A DNA stretch of 14,464 nt, from the NCBI GenBank assembly GCA_900769955.1, contig CAAGIP010000087.1:1-14464 (forward strand), in the 5' to 3' direction. Below the pieces are notes generated by a model. The model was not told the origin of the DNA and did no database searches. It saw nothing but the letters and a program-made list of their open reading frames with translations. Numbering within the stretch: the first letter of the stretch is position 1; the number at the start of each line of letters is the position of its first letter. Source of the stretch: Spirochaetia bacterium. GTDB taxonomy: Bacteria > Spirochaetota > Spirochaetia > Sphaerochaetales > Sphaerochaetaceae. A program made the translations under genes and the position numbers. This document shows positions 1-6,843 of the stretch, in pieces.

Positions 1-399
1 CTCGAGACCATTCAGGAACTCAGGTTCTTCCTGAATACCGACATGGATTCGAGAAGTCCCGTGTCCCTCATACTTGCAGGTCAGACCGAACTCAGGGGAC
101 AGCTTCAGAAGGAATGCTTCGCAGCCATAAGGCAGCGCATAGCCTACCCCGTGGTGATTGACCCCATGGACCGCAGTCTCACCGACCGGTACATAAAGGC
201 ACACATGACCGCCTCAGGCTCCCCGTTCACAGACTGTTTCAGTGATGAGGCAGTGGATGCGGTATTCGCCCGTTCCGGCGGCATTCCCCGTATCGTGAAC
301 CAGATATGCGGCCTCTGCCTTATGGCAGCAGCCTCCAAAGGCACTGCCTCCGTTGATTCACAGACTGTGGAAGCGGTCGTACGGACAAGTCTGATTTAG
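1..399 (+). CDS. ExeA/TnsC-like AAA+ ATPase, transposition regulator (5' partial)
   Basis: The reading frame is open from base 1, so only the last 132 residues are seen. It begins LETIQELRFFLNTDMDSRSP, the stretch that follows Walker B in ExeA-type AAA+ ATPases. Next come the sensor 1 strand (LILAGQTELR), the arginine-finger region (AAIRQRIAYPV) and the sensor 2 motif GGIPRIVNQICG. Walker A and B lie before the window. In this family such ATPases either assist type II secretion (ExeA) or act as the TnsC/TniB/MuB-like regulator that binds target DNA and activates a DDE transposase. The small downstream genes and the transposon-like end at 1378 favour the transposition role. The next gene starts 10 bases after the stop, so the genes are probably co-transcribed. 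Confidence 0.8.
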   Translation, partial: LETIQELRFFLNTDMDSRSPVSLILAGQTELRGQLQKECFAAIRQRIAYPVVIDPMDRSLTDRYIKAHMTASGSPFTDCFSDEAVDAVFARSGGIPRIVNQICGLCLMAAASKGTASVDSQTVEAVVRTSLI

Positions 400-409
400 A
401 AAGGGGGGA

Positions 410-676
410 ATGACTGCAGTGAAACATTCGAACATATATCCATGTCAGGATGAAGGGTCTGAACTCAGAAGCATACTGGTGTATGACAGAAAGGTCATCG
501 AACTCTATTTCATGATGGGCGGGAACTGTATCGGGATTACGCATGAGGGCATATGCAGGCTTGCCAGCCGCATGCTGAAACACGGCCCTGATTTCTGGAC
601 GCTTGACTTCAGGAAGATTAAGGAACGTGAAAAGGAACTCATTTCACTGGATCCCATGAACGAGTTTCCGTTCTGA
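410..676 (+). CDS. Small transposon-associated protein of unknown function
   Basis: I do not recognise a family. The product is 88 residues, soluble, with no signal peptide or membrane segment. It has a hydrophobic N-terminal half (ILVYDRKVIELYFMMGGNCIGI) and a charged C-terminal half (DFRKIKEREKELISLDPMNEFPF). It starts 10 bases after the ATPase gene and is followed 21 bases later by the ribbon-helix-helix gene, so it looks like the middle gene of a transposon operon. An AAGGGGGG ribosome-binding site at 401-408 lies almost on top of the ATG at 410. An in-frame GTG at 419 would have more normal spacing (product 85 residues, beginning MKHSNIYP). A role as an accessory protein in transposition is inferred only from position. 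Confidence 0.6.
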   Translation: MTAVKHSNIYPCQDEGSELRSILVYDRKVIELYFMMGGNCIGITHEGICRLASRMLKHGPDFWTLDFRKIKEREKELISLDPMNEFPF

Positions 677-697
677 CATACACATGAGGTTCGACCT

Positions 698-1204
698 ATG
701 AACAGAAATGACAGAAGCAGACTGATGATTGCGGCAAGAACATATCTTTCCCACCTAAGGGAGCATTCGGATGAATTCCGTAAAGCCGTTTCCGATACTC
801 TTGATGCAGAGGAGGCAAAACTTGATAATCTTCCTTCTGCATTCGATGATTCATCCCTCCATTCGTCCATTGAAGAGGGTATTTCAGCCATGACGGATAC
901 AATTGAGCTGGTTGATTCCATTCTTGATGAGGCTGAAGGCATTCCGGACTTACTGGGACTCGTCATGAAGAAACCGCATTCAAAGCCAAAGCAGAGACTG
1001 AAAGTATTCATTGAGGATGATGAACCGATGCTGCCGCTATTCCTTCCGGAGAAGCGTTCGGAAAGGCTACAGGTCCTGACCACCCCCTCTCTTGTTTCGG
1101 CTCTCAGACAATACTCTGAGGAAAACCGCATAAGCGTCAACGAAGTCATAAACAGACTCCTTACGGATTCTCTGCTGGAAAGGGTCGCCGAAGCTGAGAG
1201 ATGA
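698..1204 (+). CDS. Ribbon-helix-helix domain protein, transposon accessory gene
   Basis: The product is 168 residues with no membrane segment or signal. Residues about 1-90 are acidic and helical, and 91-120 form a Lys/Pro-rich linker. Residues about 123-162 fit a ribbon-helix-helix fold: strand RLQVLTTP, helix SLVSALRQYSEENR, then helix SVNEVINRLLTDSLLE. RHH proteins dimerise through the strand and bind DNA, so this may bind the transposon end or repress its own operon. That role is inferred. The ribosome-binding site is the GAGG of tgaggttcgacct before the ATG. A 214-codon antisense frame overlaps it but has Ser/Arg-rich shadow composition. The gene ends 174 bases before the inferred transposon terminus. 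Confidence 0.7.
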   Translation: MNRNDRSRLMIAARTYLSHLREHSDEFRKAVSDTLDAEEAKLDNLPSAFDDSSLHSSIEEGISAMTDTIELVDSILDEAEGIPDLLGLVMKKPHSKPKQRLKVFIEDDEPMLPLFLPEKRSERLQVLTTPSLVSALRQYSEENRISVNEVINRLLTDSLLERVAEAER

Positions 1205-1257
1205 CATAAACCTACCCGACACTGTTATGGAATTGACTATCTTATACGTATCTCTTA

Positions 1258-1280
1258 CCGGGTCAGCGCATGCTGCCCGG
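1258..1280 (+). terminator. Hairpin after the transposon gene cluster, possible terminator
   Basis: CCGGG(T)CAGC pairs with GCTGCCCGG around a GCAT loop: nine base pairs with one bulged T. CTCTTATTATATT follows. The T tract is interrupted, so termination may be weak. It lies between the last transposon gene and the repeats of the right end. Confidence 0.5.
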
Positions 1281-1312
1281 CTCTTATTATATTCATGGAA
1301 CGGATATGTACT

Positions 1313-1354
1313 GATGGTAAGGATAATGGACAGGGATGGTGGTCTCATTGGACA
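1313..1354 (+). repeat. Tandem 20-bp direct repeats inside the transposon right end
   Basis: The two copies are GATGGTAAGGATAATGGACA (1313-1332) and GATGGTGGTCTCATTGGACA (1335-1354). They are identical at 13 of 20 positions, concentrated in the outer blocks GATGGT and TGGACA, with a 22-nt period. A third GGACA at 1374-1378 forms the very end. The spacing is close to two helical turns, as in tandem transposase-binding sites. Confidence 0.55.
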
Positions 1355-2430
1355 AAAATAGATAGCAAACGGGGGACAGAATTAGAAATCTTTAACAAGA
1401 GGGAATCATCAAGGTCAATGGCATTGTCAAACCACTCCATTGCGGCACTCATGCCATGTGAGTCATGGGTTGTAAGGCGATGGTTAGTGTTAAGAAGCTC
1501 GATCCTTCTTGCACTGCCGTCAGCAAAACTTCCGTAGGTTGTGTTCCAATCGCTTTCAGCGGCACTCACACCGAGGAACTCCGTTCTGAGCGGAGTATCC
1601 AGTGTGGCATCGGTCACGAAGGAGTCATAATCCCTGAAGTAGGAGAATTCATCATACTTGGCCTGCAGGAGAAGGACGTTTGAAAAGCTGTATCTGTCTG
1701 TGTCGTATACACTGTCACGGAAGAGCTCACCGCACTGAAGCACCGTGGCCTTCGGTGTGATATCCACGCCGTTTTCATCCTTTGCCCCTGAATATGCGGC
1801 GGCAACGGACCAGCTTGCCCAGGTTCCCATTGAGTGACCTGAAATGCCCAGCCTTGTGTTATCCACAAACGGAAGCGATGCCAGGTATGCATATGCCGCG
1901 ATACCGCCCATCGAGCTGTCTGCCACCTCGGATCCGTCTGACCCCTTTGAATACCTGTCATTGAAGAAGGACAGGGTTGAGAAGTTCATCAGGACCTTGT
2001 ATCTGAGCTGTCCTGAAATCTGGACGTAGGTTTTATCGGCCTCACTGTCATTACCATAACTTACAGAAACCTTGTGGTTCGTCCATCCCCGTTCCCTCAT
2101 CGGAACAGGTGTGTCACCATGACCGTATTCATCTATTGCCAGGACAACCGCACCTCTCCTGGAGAGTTCAATCGCATAGGCGGCACTGGTCTCATGGTCA
2201 TTCTGATATCCATGCAGAAGCAGAACACCGGGTGCCTTGCTTCCGGCAGTTGCTCCTTCAGGGATGTAAAGTTTGTATGCGACATTCCCCCTGTCCGTTG
2301 AAATGAATCCTGTTTCGATGTTTACCCTGCCGCCATCCCGCTGGATTCTGTCAGCAATGAACAGGGCAACGAAACAGAGAATTACCAGAATGGCAAGTGC
2401 CACGATGTTTCTTCTGATCTTATCTTTCAT
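1345..2430 (-). CDS. Alpha/beta hydrolase with N-terminal membrane anchor, 3'-truncated by a transposon
   Basis: The product is 361 residues. Residues about 8-27 form one hydrophobic segment that anchors the protein with the domain outside the cytoplasm. The hydrolase domain shows the oxyanion HG (73-74) in LLLHGYQNDHE, the IDEYGHGDTP block (99-108), the nucleophile elbow GHSMG with Ser200, Asp260 in QAKYDEFS, and candidate catalytic His322/His325 near the end. The substrate is unknown. Codons 352-361 (VPRLLSIFVQ) come from the transposon terminus, so the natural C-terminus has been replaced. As I recall, relatives of this type continue into a multi-pass membrane region, which would be missing here. 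The start is set by AGGGGGT seven bases before the ATG. Activity of the truncated product is uncertain; it may be a pseudogene. Confidence 0.75.
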   Translation of the reverse strand: MKDKIRRNIVALAILVILCFVALFIADRIQRDGGRVNIETGFISTDRGNVAYKLYIPEGATAGSKAPGVLLLHGYQNDHETSAAYAIELSRRGAVVLAIDEYGHGDTPVPMRERGWTNHKVSVSYGNDSEADKTYVQISGQLRYKVLMNFSTLSFFNDRYSKGSDGSEVADSSMGGIAAYAYLASLPFVDNTRLGISGHSMGTWASWSVAAAYSGAKDENGVDITPKATVLQCGELFRDSVYDTDRYSFSNVLLLQAKYDEFSYFRDYDSFVTDATLDTPLRTEFLGVSAAESDWNTTYGSFADGSARRIELLNTNHRLTTHDSHGMSAAMEWFDNAIDLDDSLLLKISNSVPRLLSIFVQ

Positions 2431-2696
2431 GGGATACCCCCTGGGAAAATAATACCACAGGCATTAGGGATGAAAAAATATTTTTGAAAATTCCTCTTCC
2501 GTTCTCATCCATTCAGGGTTATTACATGTATTACTTTATTATACCAGTAATTATAAATATCAATAACACACTCACCATAGTTTCATGTAAAGGTTTTTAA
2601 CTATGAAAACCGCCTTTTATACGGGCAGGCTCCAAAGAATTAATGCAATTTCCGGCTCTTCGGGACAGGCAAAGAGGTCCCTGAAGGAGTAAAACT
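2431..2696. other. AT-rich divergent intergenic region
   Basis: These 266 bases separate the outward-facing hydrolase and PD-(D/E)XK genes and hold no credible gene. About 2470-2580 is strongly AT-rich and should carry promoters for both sides, but I could not fix a convincing -35/-10 pair. Two small inverted repeats are visible: GGTTTT/AAAACC (2592-2611) and GGGAC/GTCCC (2662-2681). The second lies just before the AAGGAG ribosome-binding site (2684-2689) of the plus-strand gene and could partly mask it. Confidence 0.4.
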
Positions 2697-3560
2697 ATGG
2701 CAGAACGCGTTGACATGAAAACCTTTCGTGACCGCCTATCGAAGATGACGCCGATGAACAACCTCATGATGAGTGCGATGTTCGAAGGCAACAGAACGCT
2801 GACAAAGGAGCTGCTTAGCTCGATCCTCCCGTTCGACCTTGAGGTCGTCAGTGTGGAGGCACTGAAGACGATTCCGGGAATGATGCTGGGCAAATCACCT
2901 CAGCTTGATGTTCTCGCACGCCTTGATGACGGACGTCTCGTGAACATCGAGGTTCAGATCAGGAACGACGGAACCGACCCGAAGCGCATCAGGTACTACA
3001 AGGCCCTGATCGATGCACATCGGCTCATGGCGGGTGACGACTATTACGGGCTCAGGGACGTGTACATGATCATGATCACGGAGAACGACATCTTCGGCAT
3101 GGGATGCATGGTATATCCCTTTGATTACCGACTCAGAAATTCCGACTTGTATTTGGACATCGGTGAACATATTATTTATGTTAACAGATCTGCCAGACCT
3201 GACTCGTCAAGGCTGGCGGACTTCCTTCATGACTTCGGATGCTCCAGTCCCTCTGACATGAAGATCGAAGCAATGAGGAAGGCTTCTTATTACTATAAGA
3301 ACGATGATAAGGGAGTGCAGATTATGTATGACCGTTACAACGATGCGTATGTTGATGGAATGGATGACGGAATAGCCATCGGCAGAGAGGAAGGTATTGG
3401 TATCGGAAAGGAAATCGGCAGCAGGGAAGCCACTGTCAGGATGAAGGTTGCCTATATCCGGAAATACAATGAAAACATTTCCGAGGCAGCTGCCGAAATA
3501 GGGATGAGTGAGGAGGAGTTCAGGGCTGAGGCTGAAAGACTTGGTCTTTCGCTTTCTTAA
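2697..3560 (+). CDS. PD-(D/E)XK nuclease family transposase-like (Rpn-type) protein
   Basis: The product is 287 residues, close to the usual length of this family. The N-terminus (DRLSKMTPMNNLMMSAMFEG) is the typical opening. The nuclease core follows: Asp71 in QLDVLARLDDGR and Glu85/Gln87 in LVNIEVQ, a D-x(n)-E-x-Q form of the PD-(D/E)XK site. Then come an RIRYYKALIDAHRL helix and YVNRSARPD. The C-terminal part has a Gly-rich G-I-A-I-G-R-E-E-G-I-G-I-G-K-E-I-G stretch (about 225-241) and a final helix pair resembling a small HTH (ISEAAAEIGMSEEEFRAEA). Such proteins (PF12784/Rpn) are multicopy in gut spirochaetes and Clostridia, and cut DNA to stimulate recombination in the Rpn group. AAGGAG with 7-nt spacing fixes the start. 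It is a lone gene, convergent with mscL. Confidence 0.8.
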   Translation: MAERVDMKTFRDRLSKMTPMNNLMMSAMFEGNRTLTKELLSSILPFDLEVVSVEALKTIPGMMLGKSPQLDVLARLDDGRLVNIEVQIRNDGTDPKRIRYYKALIDAHRLMAGDDYYGLRDVYMIMITENDIFGMGCMVYPFDYRLRNSDLYLDIGEHIIYVNRSARPDSSRLADFLHDFGCSSPSDMKIEAMRKASYYYKNDDKGVQIMYDRYNDAYVDGMDDGIAIGREEGIGIGKEIGSREATVRMKVAYIRKYNENISEAAAEIGMSEEEFRAEAERLGLSLS

Positions 3561-3594
3561 TCCGGTTTTCGGTAATCTGTCATCAGCATTGAAA

Positions 3595-3618
3595 AACCTG
3601 CCGTATGACCGGCAGGTT
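3595..3618 (-). terminator. Intrinsic terminator of mscL, probably bidirectional
   Basis: AACCTGCCG (3595-3603) and CGGCAGGTT (3610-3618) form a perfect 9-bp stem around a 6-base loop. Read on the minus strand the stem runs into five T residues, so it best serves mscL. On the plus strand it lies 34 bases after the PD-(D/E)XK gene but is followed by fewer T residues. Confidence 0.8.
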
Positions 3619-3625
3619 CTTATGT

Positions 3626-4063
3626 TCACTTTTTGAGAAGGTCCCTGATCTCCTCGAGGAGGACGATGTCCGCGGGCTTTGCAGGGGGAACCTTGGCTGC
3701 GGCTTCGGCAGCTGCCTTTGCCTTTGCTGCCTCTTCCTTCTTCTTCTTTTCGTTAAGCTTGTTGAAGGACTTCACGATGAGGAAGAGCACGAATGCGATT
3801 AACAGGAACTGGATGATCGCATTGATGAATACACCGTAGCGGATCGCAAGCTCTGCAACCTCTTCGGTAGCGGGCTTAAGGACGATCTTGAGATCGGAAA
3901 AATCAACACCTCCTGTCACCAGTCCGATGATGGGGTTGAGAATATCCTTTACAAGTGAATTTACGATAGCGGTGAACGCAGATCCTACGACCACACCGAC
4001 AGCCATGTCGAGAACGTTGCCGCGGGTGATGAATTTCTTGAACTCAGCAAAAAATGTTTTCAC
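3626..4063 (-). CDS. mscL: Large-conductance mechanosensitive channel MscL
   Basis: This is a pentameric inner-membrane channel that opens at high membrane tension and releases solutes during osmotic downshock. From the chosen GTG start the product is 145 residues, close to the family norm. It shows the N-terminal amphipathic helix (MKTFFAEFKKFITRGN), TM1 with the family signature (NVLDMAVGVVVGSAFTAIVNSLVKD), the periplasmic loop, TM2 (INAIIQFLLIAFVLFLIVKSF) and a C-terminal helix (DIVLLEEIRDLLKK). An extra Lys/Glu/Ala-rich stretch lies between TM2 and the last helix. The start is GTG at 4061-4063, six bases after AAGGAG (4070-4075). A longer frame from 4102 would put the ribosome-binding site inside the gene. 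It is monocistronic, with a terminator just downstream. Confidence 0.95.
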   Translation of the reverse strand: MKTFFAEFKKFITRGNVLDMAVGVVVGSAFTAIVNSLVKDILNPIIGLVTGGVDFSDLKIVLKPATEEVAELAIRYGVFINAIIQFLLIAFVLFLIVKSFNKLNEKKKKEEAAKAKAAAEAAAKVPPAKPADIVLLEEIRDLLKK

Positions 4064-4138
4064 TTCACTCTCCTTGATTAAGTGTGCCTTTGATACTATC
4101 ACTGATTATCATAATAATCCAGTATCTTATGACACAAG

Positions 4139-4167
4139 AAAAATCAGCCCATCACATGACAGGCTGA
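4139..4167 (-). terminator. Intrinsic terminator of the NUP-family gene
   Basis: On the minus strand TCAGCC...GGCTGA (4162-4167 with 4144-4149) forms a stem around a 12-base loop and is followed directly by five T residues (4143-4139). It lies about 24 bases after the stop codon of the gene at 4191-5207. Confidence 0.75.
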
Positions 4168-4190
4168 CAGAGGAATTATAAATGATATTT

Positions 4191-5207
4191 TCAGAGATTG
4201 CCGCTGAGTATTGCATCCACGACCTTGCTTCCGACAAGGAAGTTGTTCTTTCTTGCGGTTGCAAAGATGTCCGCGGACTCAACCGATTCATCGGAAGCAA
4301 GGCTGTCATCGATGGACCAAAGATTCTCAGGATTTGTTCCATAGAGGAATACATCCATATTCACGCTGTCACGGACAATGATGTACTTATCGAGGTATCC
4401 ATAGCGGTCAAGCACGACTGCAAGCGCGACATCCTCCATCTCAGTGAGTGCATAGGGATCGGGAGCACCGTAAGTTGCACACATGAGACGGGCATTTGCC
4501 TCGTCATAAACACCCTTCCAGTAGTTGTCTCCTGAAACAGTGGTTCCCTTCTGAACTTTGGGATCCCTTACTGCCCAGTCAGCATTATCGAATGTAATTG
4601 ACATGACCCTTCTGGTCTTCTCAGTCGTGGCAAGCTCAGTGTCCTTTACAAGCTCATATACCTTATCGGTAAGTTCCTGGCTGAGGAGCTTGAAGGAGGA
4701 TGAATCATAACCTTCATCATGGAACCATGTGGTTGCATCCTGATCAGCCATCTCACGGTTGTCCGCATGGTGGCCGAGATCGAAATCCGCACATGATGTG
4801 ATCACGAACACGTCTCCCATTACGGAGTATTCTGTTGCGGAACCGGCACATCCTGTTGAGAAGAAGTAGCAGTCGGAGAAGTCAAAGCGACTGTCGGAAA
4901 GCACTGCCTGCAGGGAAAGCGCACTGTTGACTTTGCCCATTCCGGTTACATAAAGCGCAACCCCGTCCTTCACATAGAGAGGATTGTTTTCAAAGCCGCC
5001 CTTAATCTCATACTCCTCTCCGCCCTTCACGAATGCGTCGTAGTAGTACTGAGCCTCACCGGGAAAATCGCCTGTGATATCACCGATTTCGAACTTGGGA
5101 AGGATGAGGACCTTAACGGGAATCTTCTCACTTTCCATCGCACCCTGTGCGAAGACTGAAGTGAGAACAAGTGCAAGCATCAGGATCACTGTGATGCATT
5201 TTTTCAT
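4191..5207 (-). CDS. Exported purine nucleoside permease (NUP) family protein, nucleoside phosphorylase-like fold
   Basis: The product is 338 residues. Residues 1-20 are a signal peptide (MKKCITVILMLALVLTSVFA) with likely cleavage before QGAMES, so the mature protein is periplasmic or extracellular. The mature start VKVLILPKFEIGDITGDFPGE is the hallmark of the NUP family (PF06516). TGMGKVNSAL (88-97) resembles the T/S-G-x-G-K-x-N-A-A ribose/phosphate site of nucleoside phosphorylases and MTA/SAH nucleosidases, and RDSVNMDVF (279-287) sits where that fold has its base-contacting loop. The mature part has no membrane segment, so it cannot itself be a permease. Binding or splitting nucleosides outside the cytoplasm is the better guess. 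GGAGG eight bases before the ATG sets the start, and a candidate promoter and terminator flank it. The exact substrate is unknown. Confidence 0.8.
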   Translation of the reverse strand: MKKCITVILMLALVLTSVFAQGAMESEKIPVKVLILPKFEIGDITGDFPGEAQYYYDAFVKGGEEYEIKGGFENNPLYVKDGVALYVTGMGKVNSALSLQAVLSDSRFDFSDCYFFSTGCAGSATEYSVMGDVFVITSCADFDLGHHADNREMADQDATTWFHDEGYDSSSFKLLSQELTDKVYELVKDTELATTEKTRRVMSITFDNADWAVRDPKVQKGTTVSGDNYWKGVYDEANARLMCATYGAPDPYALTEMEDVALAVVLDRYGYLDKYIIVRDSVNMDVFLYGTNPENLWSIDDSLASDESVESADIFATARKNNFLVGSKVVDAILSGNL

Positions 5208-5220
5208 GATTTTGCCTCCA

Positions 5221-5240
5221 TATTATGGCTTATTATGGCA
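5221..5240. repeat. Tandem 10-bp repeat before the NUP-family gene
   Basis: TATTATGGCT (5221-5230) is followed directly by TATTATGGCA (5231-5240). The pair lies between the candidate promoter and the ribosome-binding site of the minus-strand gene. Its one-turn period could suit a regulator, or it may be chance. Confidence 0.4.
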
Positions 5241-5244
5241 ACCG

Positions 5245-5272
5245 TTTATCACTTTATATGGAAGTGGGTCAA
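5245..5272 (-). promoter_or_regulatory. Candidate promoter of the NUP-family gene
   Basis: On the minus strand TTGACC (5272-5267) and GATAAA (5250-5245) are separated by 16 bases. The -35 matches the sigma-70 consensus well and the -10 moderately. It lies about 38 bases before the start codon and would allow expression apart from the ABC operon upstream. Confidence 0.45.
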
Positions 5273-5350
5273 TAGCTGTTGCAGAATATTTCAAAATTAC
5301 AACATCAATAGTGCAAATTGTTTTATTCCCCGCACATATCGTGATTAAAA

Positions 5351-6067
5351 TCAGAGGGTGAAGGTTTCGGATATTACCGCTGCAGACAGCCCTGACTCAG
5401 CTTCAAGCTCCCTTATCTCCCCATAGCACGGAAGATGAATCATTCTTGCTTTTCCGGGCTTTGCTTCCTTTACGAATGCGGCACACTCATGAGTATCCAT
5501 GTGCCCCATCCTCACACCGGGACCGTACTTGGAAAGTATGGAGCACTCAGCAAAGAGAAGATCACAGTTTTCTGAAGCGTTTATGAGCTTTCCGGAGTAT
5601 GAGGTGTCGGAAGTATAGAAGACACTGCCGTGCTTTGAAACTGCCTTTACCGCATAGCACTCAACGGGATGGACTGTTTGGTAAAATGTAAACGTGATGG
5701 AACCTACAGTGAGTATTGTGTTTTCATCTATCACCCTGTACTCTGCCACATCCTTCATCGTGAGGTTATCCCTGAGGGATTTATCCTCCGGACCGTAAAA
5801 CGGAAGCATCCCGACAGGACGCTTCAGCTGATGGGAAATAAGGCGTCCGAATACGGCAACGTAAGCATCACATACGTGGTCATGATGAGCATGGGTAAGA
5901 ATTACAGCCGATATGTTATCAAGGGAAGTTACTTCCTCAAGATGTGAAAGCACTCCGGAGCCCATGTCGATCACGACTGAAGTATCGTCTTCCTCCACCA
6001 GGATGGAAGCATTGGCTCCCCCTGCCCGTATGTATCCTCCATAGACGCCAAGTACAGTTACTTTCAT
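5351..6067 (-). CDS. YhfI-like MBL-fold metallo-hydrolase
   Basis: The product is 238 residues, cytoplasmic, without a signal peptide. The opening MKVTVLGVYGGY and strand VVIDMGSGVL are typical of the RNase Z-like MBL branch that includes Bacillus YhfI. Zinc ligands are visible: H59-x-H61-x-D63-H64 in THAHHDH, H133 in TVHPVECYA, D154 in YTSDTSYS and H211 in MIHLPCYG. GHMDTHECA (188-196) is also family-like. At this length it lacks the exosite expected of a true tRNA-processing RNase Z. The substrate is unknown; a phosphodiester or lactone-like bond is possible. Its ATG overlaps the stop of the preceding ABC ATPase gene (ATGA), so it is translationally coupled as the last gene of the importer operon. 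No convincing terminator follows. Confidence 0.85.
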   Translation of the reverse strand: MKVTVLGVYGGYIRAGGANASILVEEDDTSVVIDMGSGVLSHLEEVTSLDNISAVILTHAHHDHVCDAYVAVFGRLISHQLKRPVGMLPFYGPEDKSLRDNLTMKDVAEYRVIDENTILTVGSITFTFYQTVHPVECYAVKAVSKHGSVFYTSDTSYSGKLINASENCDLLFAECSILSKYGPGVRMGHMDTHECAAFVKEAKPGKARMIHLPCYGEIRELEAESGLSAAVISETFTL

Positions 6068-6843
6068 GTTTTCTCCCTCAGGAAAGATGTTTCCACAAGA
6101 AGCTTCGTGTATGGATTCTCCGGCTCAGTGATGACATCATCACTGCTTCCCGATTCCACGCACACACCGTCCTTAAGCACCATTATACGGTCGCTGATCC
6201 ACCTGACAACGGAAATGTCATGGCTTATGAAGATCATTGACAGCCCTATTTCCTTCTTAAGCGAGGCAAGGAGGTTCAGAATCTGGGCCTGAAGAGAGAC
6301 ATCGAGGGACGATGTGCACTCATCACAGATGAGTATTCTCGGAGAGAGCAGCAGTGATCTTGCGATCGCAATTCGCTGGAGCTGTCCGCCTGAGAAATGG
6401 GATGGTCTGTAACAAAGCGTGTTTGAAGGATCCATTCCCACTCTGGTGAGCATTGATGAAATCTTTCTGTTTATTTCCTCTCCGCTCATCTGGGGGTAGT
6501 TTATCTTAAGTGGCTCTGAGAGCACCGACTTTATCGTGAAATAAGGGTTCATCGACTCCCTGGGAGACTGGAAGATGAACTGTACGGAGCGTCTGAATTC
6601 CTTTCTTTCCTCACCCTGCAGTGATGAAATGTCCCTTCCCTGATAGAACACGCTTCCATGGGTCGGGGCAAGCAGACCGCCCGCGATCTCGCTCAGCGTG
6701 CTCTTTCCGGAGCCCGACTCACCTACGATGCCGAGTACCTCCCCCTCTGCCAGGGAGAATGATACCCTGTCCAGGGCACGGAAGATCTTTCTCTTCGTGC
6801 GCTGGGGAAAATCCTTTGTTATTGCAGTAGCTTCAAGAATCAT
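6064..6843 (-). CDS. Peptide/nickel-type ABC importer ATPase (DppF/NikE-like)
   Basis: This is one of the two nucleotide-binding subunits that power the importer. From ATG at 6843 it has 259 residues: Walker A GESGSGKS (41-48), Q-loop Gln92 in FIFQSPRESMNP, signature FSGGQ (150-154) in HFSGGQLQRIAIARSLLL, Walker B ILICDE (170-175), D-loop SSLD and H-loop His208 in FISHDIS. After Walker B it reads DECTSSLD where DEPTSALD is usual. It lacks the C-terminal oligopeptide extension, as DppF/NikE-type partners sometimes do. The start at 6843 overlaps the previous stop (ATGA) and has GGGAG upstream. A longer start at 6864 has no ribosome-binding site. Confidence 0.9.
   Translation of the reverse strand: MILEATAITKDFPQRTKRKIFRALDRVSFSLAEGEVLGIVGESGSGKSTLSEIAGGLLAPTHGSVFYQGRDISSLQGEERKEFRRSVQFIFQSPRESMNPYFTIKSVLSEPLKINYPQMSGEEINRKISSMLTRVGMDPSNTLCYRPSHFSGGQLQRIAIARSLLLSPRILICDECTSSLDVSLQAQILNLLASLKKEIGLSMIFISHDISVVRWISDRIMVLKDGVCVESGSSDDVITEPENPYTKLLVETSFLREKT

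Larger units (their letters stand above)
1..1378 (+). mobile_element. Right part of a DDE-type (Mu/Tn7/TniB-like) transposon
   Basis: Three plus-strand genes sit here: the end of a TnsC/ExeA-like AAA+ ATPase, an 88-residue unknown and a ribbon-helix-helix protein. They are followed by a terminator-like hairpin and a terminus ending in GGGGGACA at 1376-1378. Read from outside, the end starts TGTCCCCC, and TGTCC recurs 24 and then 22 nt further in, like the tandem transposase-binding sites of Tn7, Mu and IS21-type ends. The neighbouring minus-strand hydrolase reads through this end and stops 11 codons inside it, as expected of an insertion. The left end and the transposase gene lie before the window, so the family and total length cannot be given. 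The candidate flanking target sequence is GAATT (1379-1383). The exact boundary is inferred, not proven. Confidence 0.6.

Noticed and set aside
505..1149. A 214-codon open frame on the minus strand across the small transposon genes
   Set aside because: Its Ser/Arg/Met-rich composition is that of an antisense shadow. The plus-strand genes have ribosome-binding sites, operon spacing and a recognisable ribbon-helix-helix domain.
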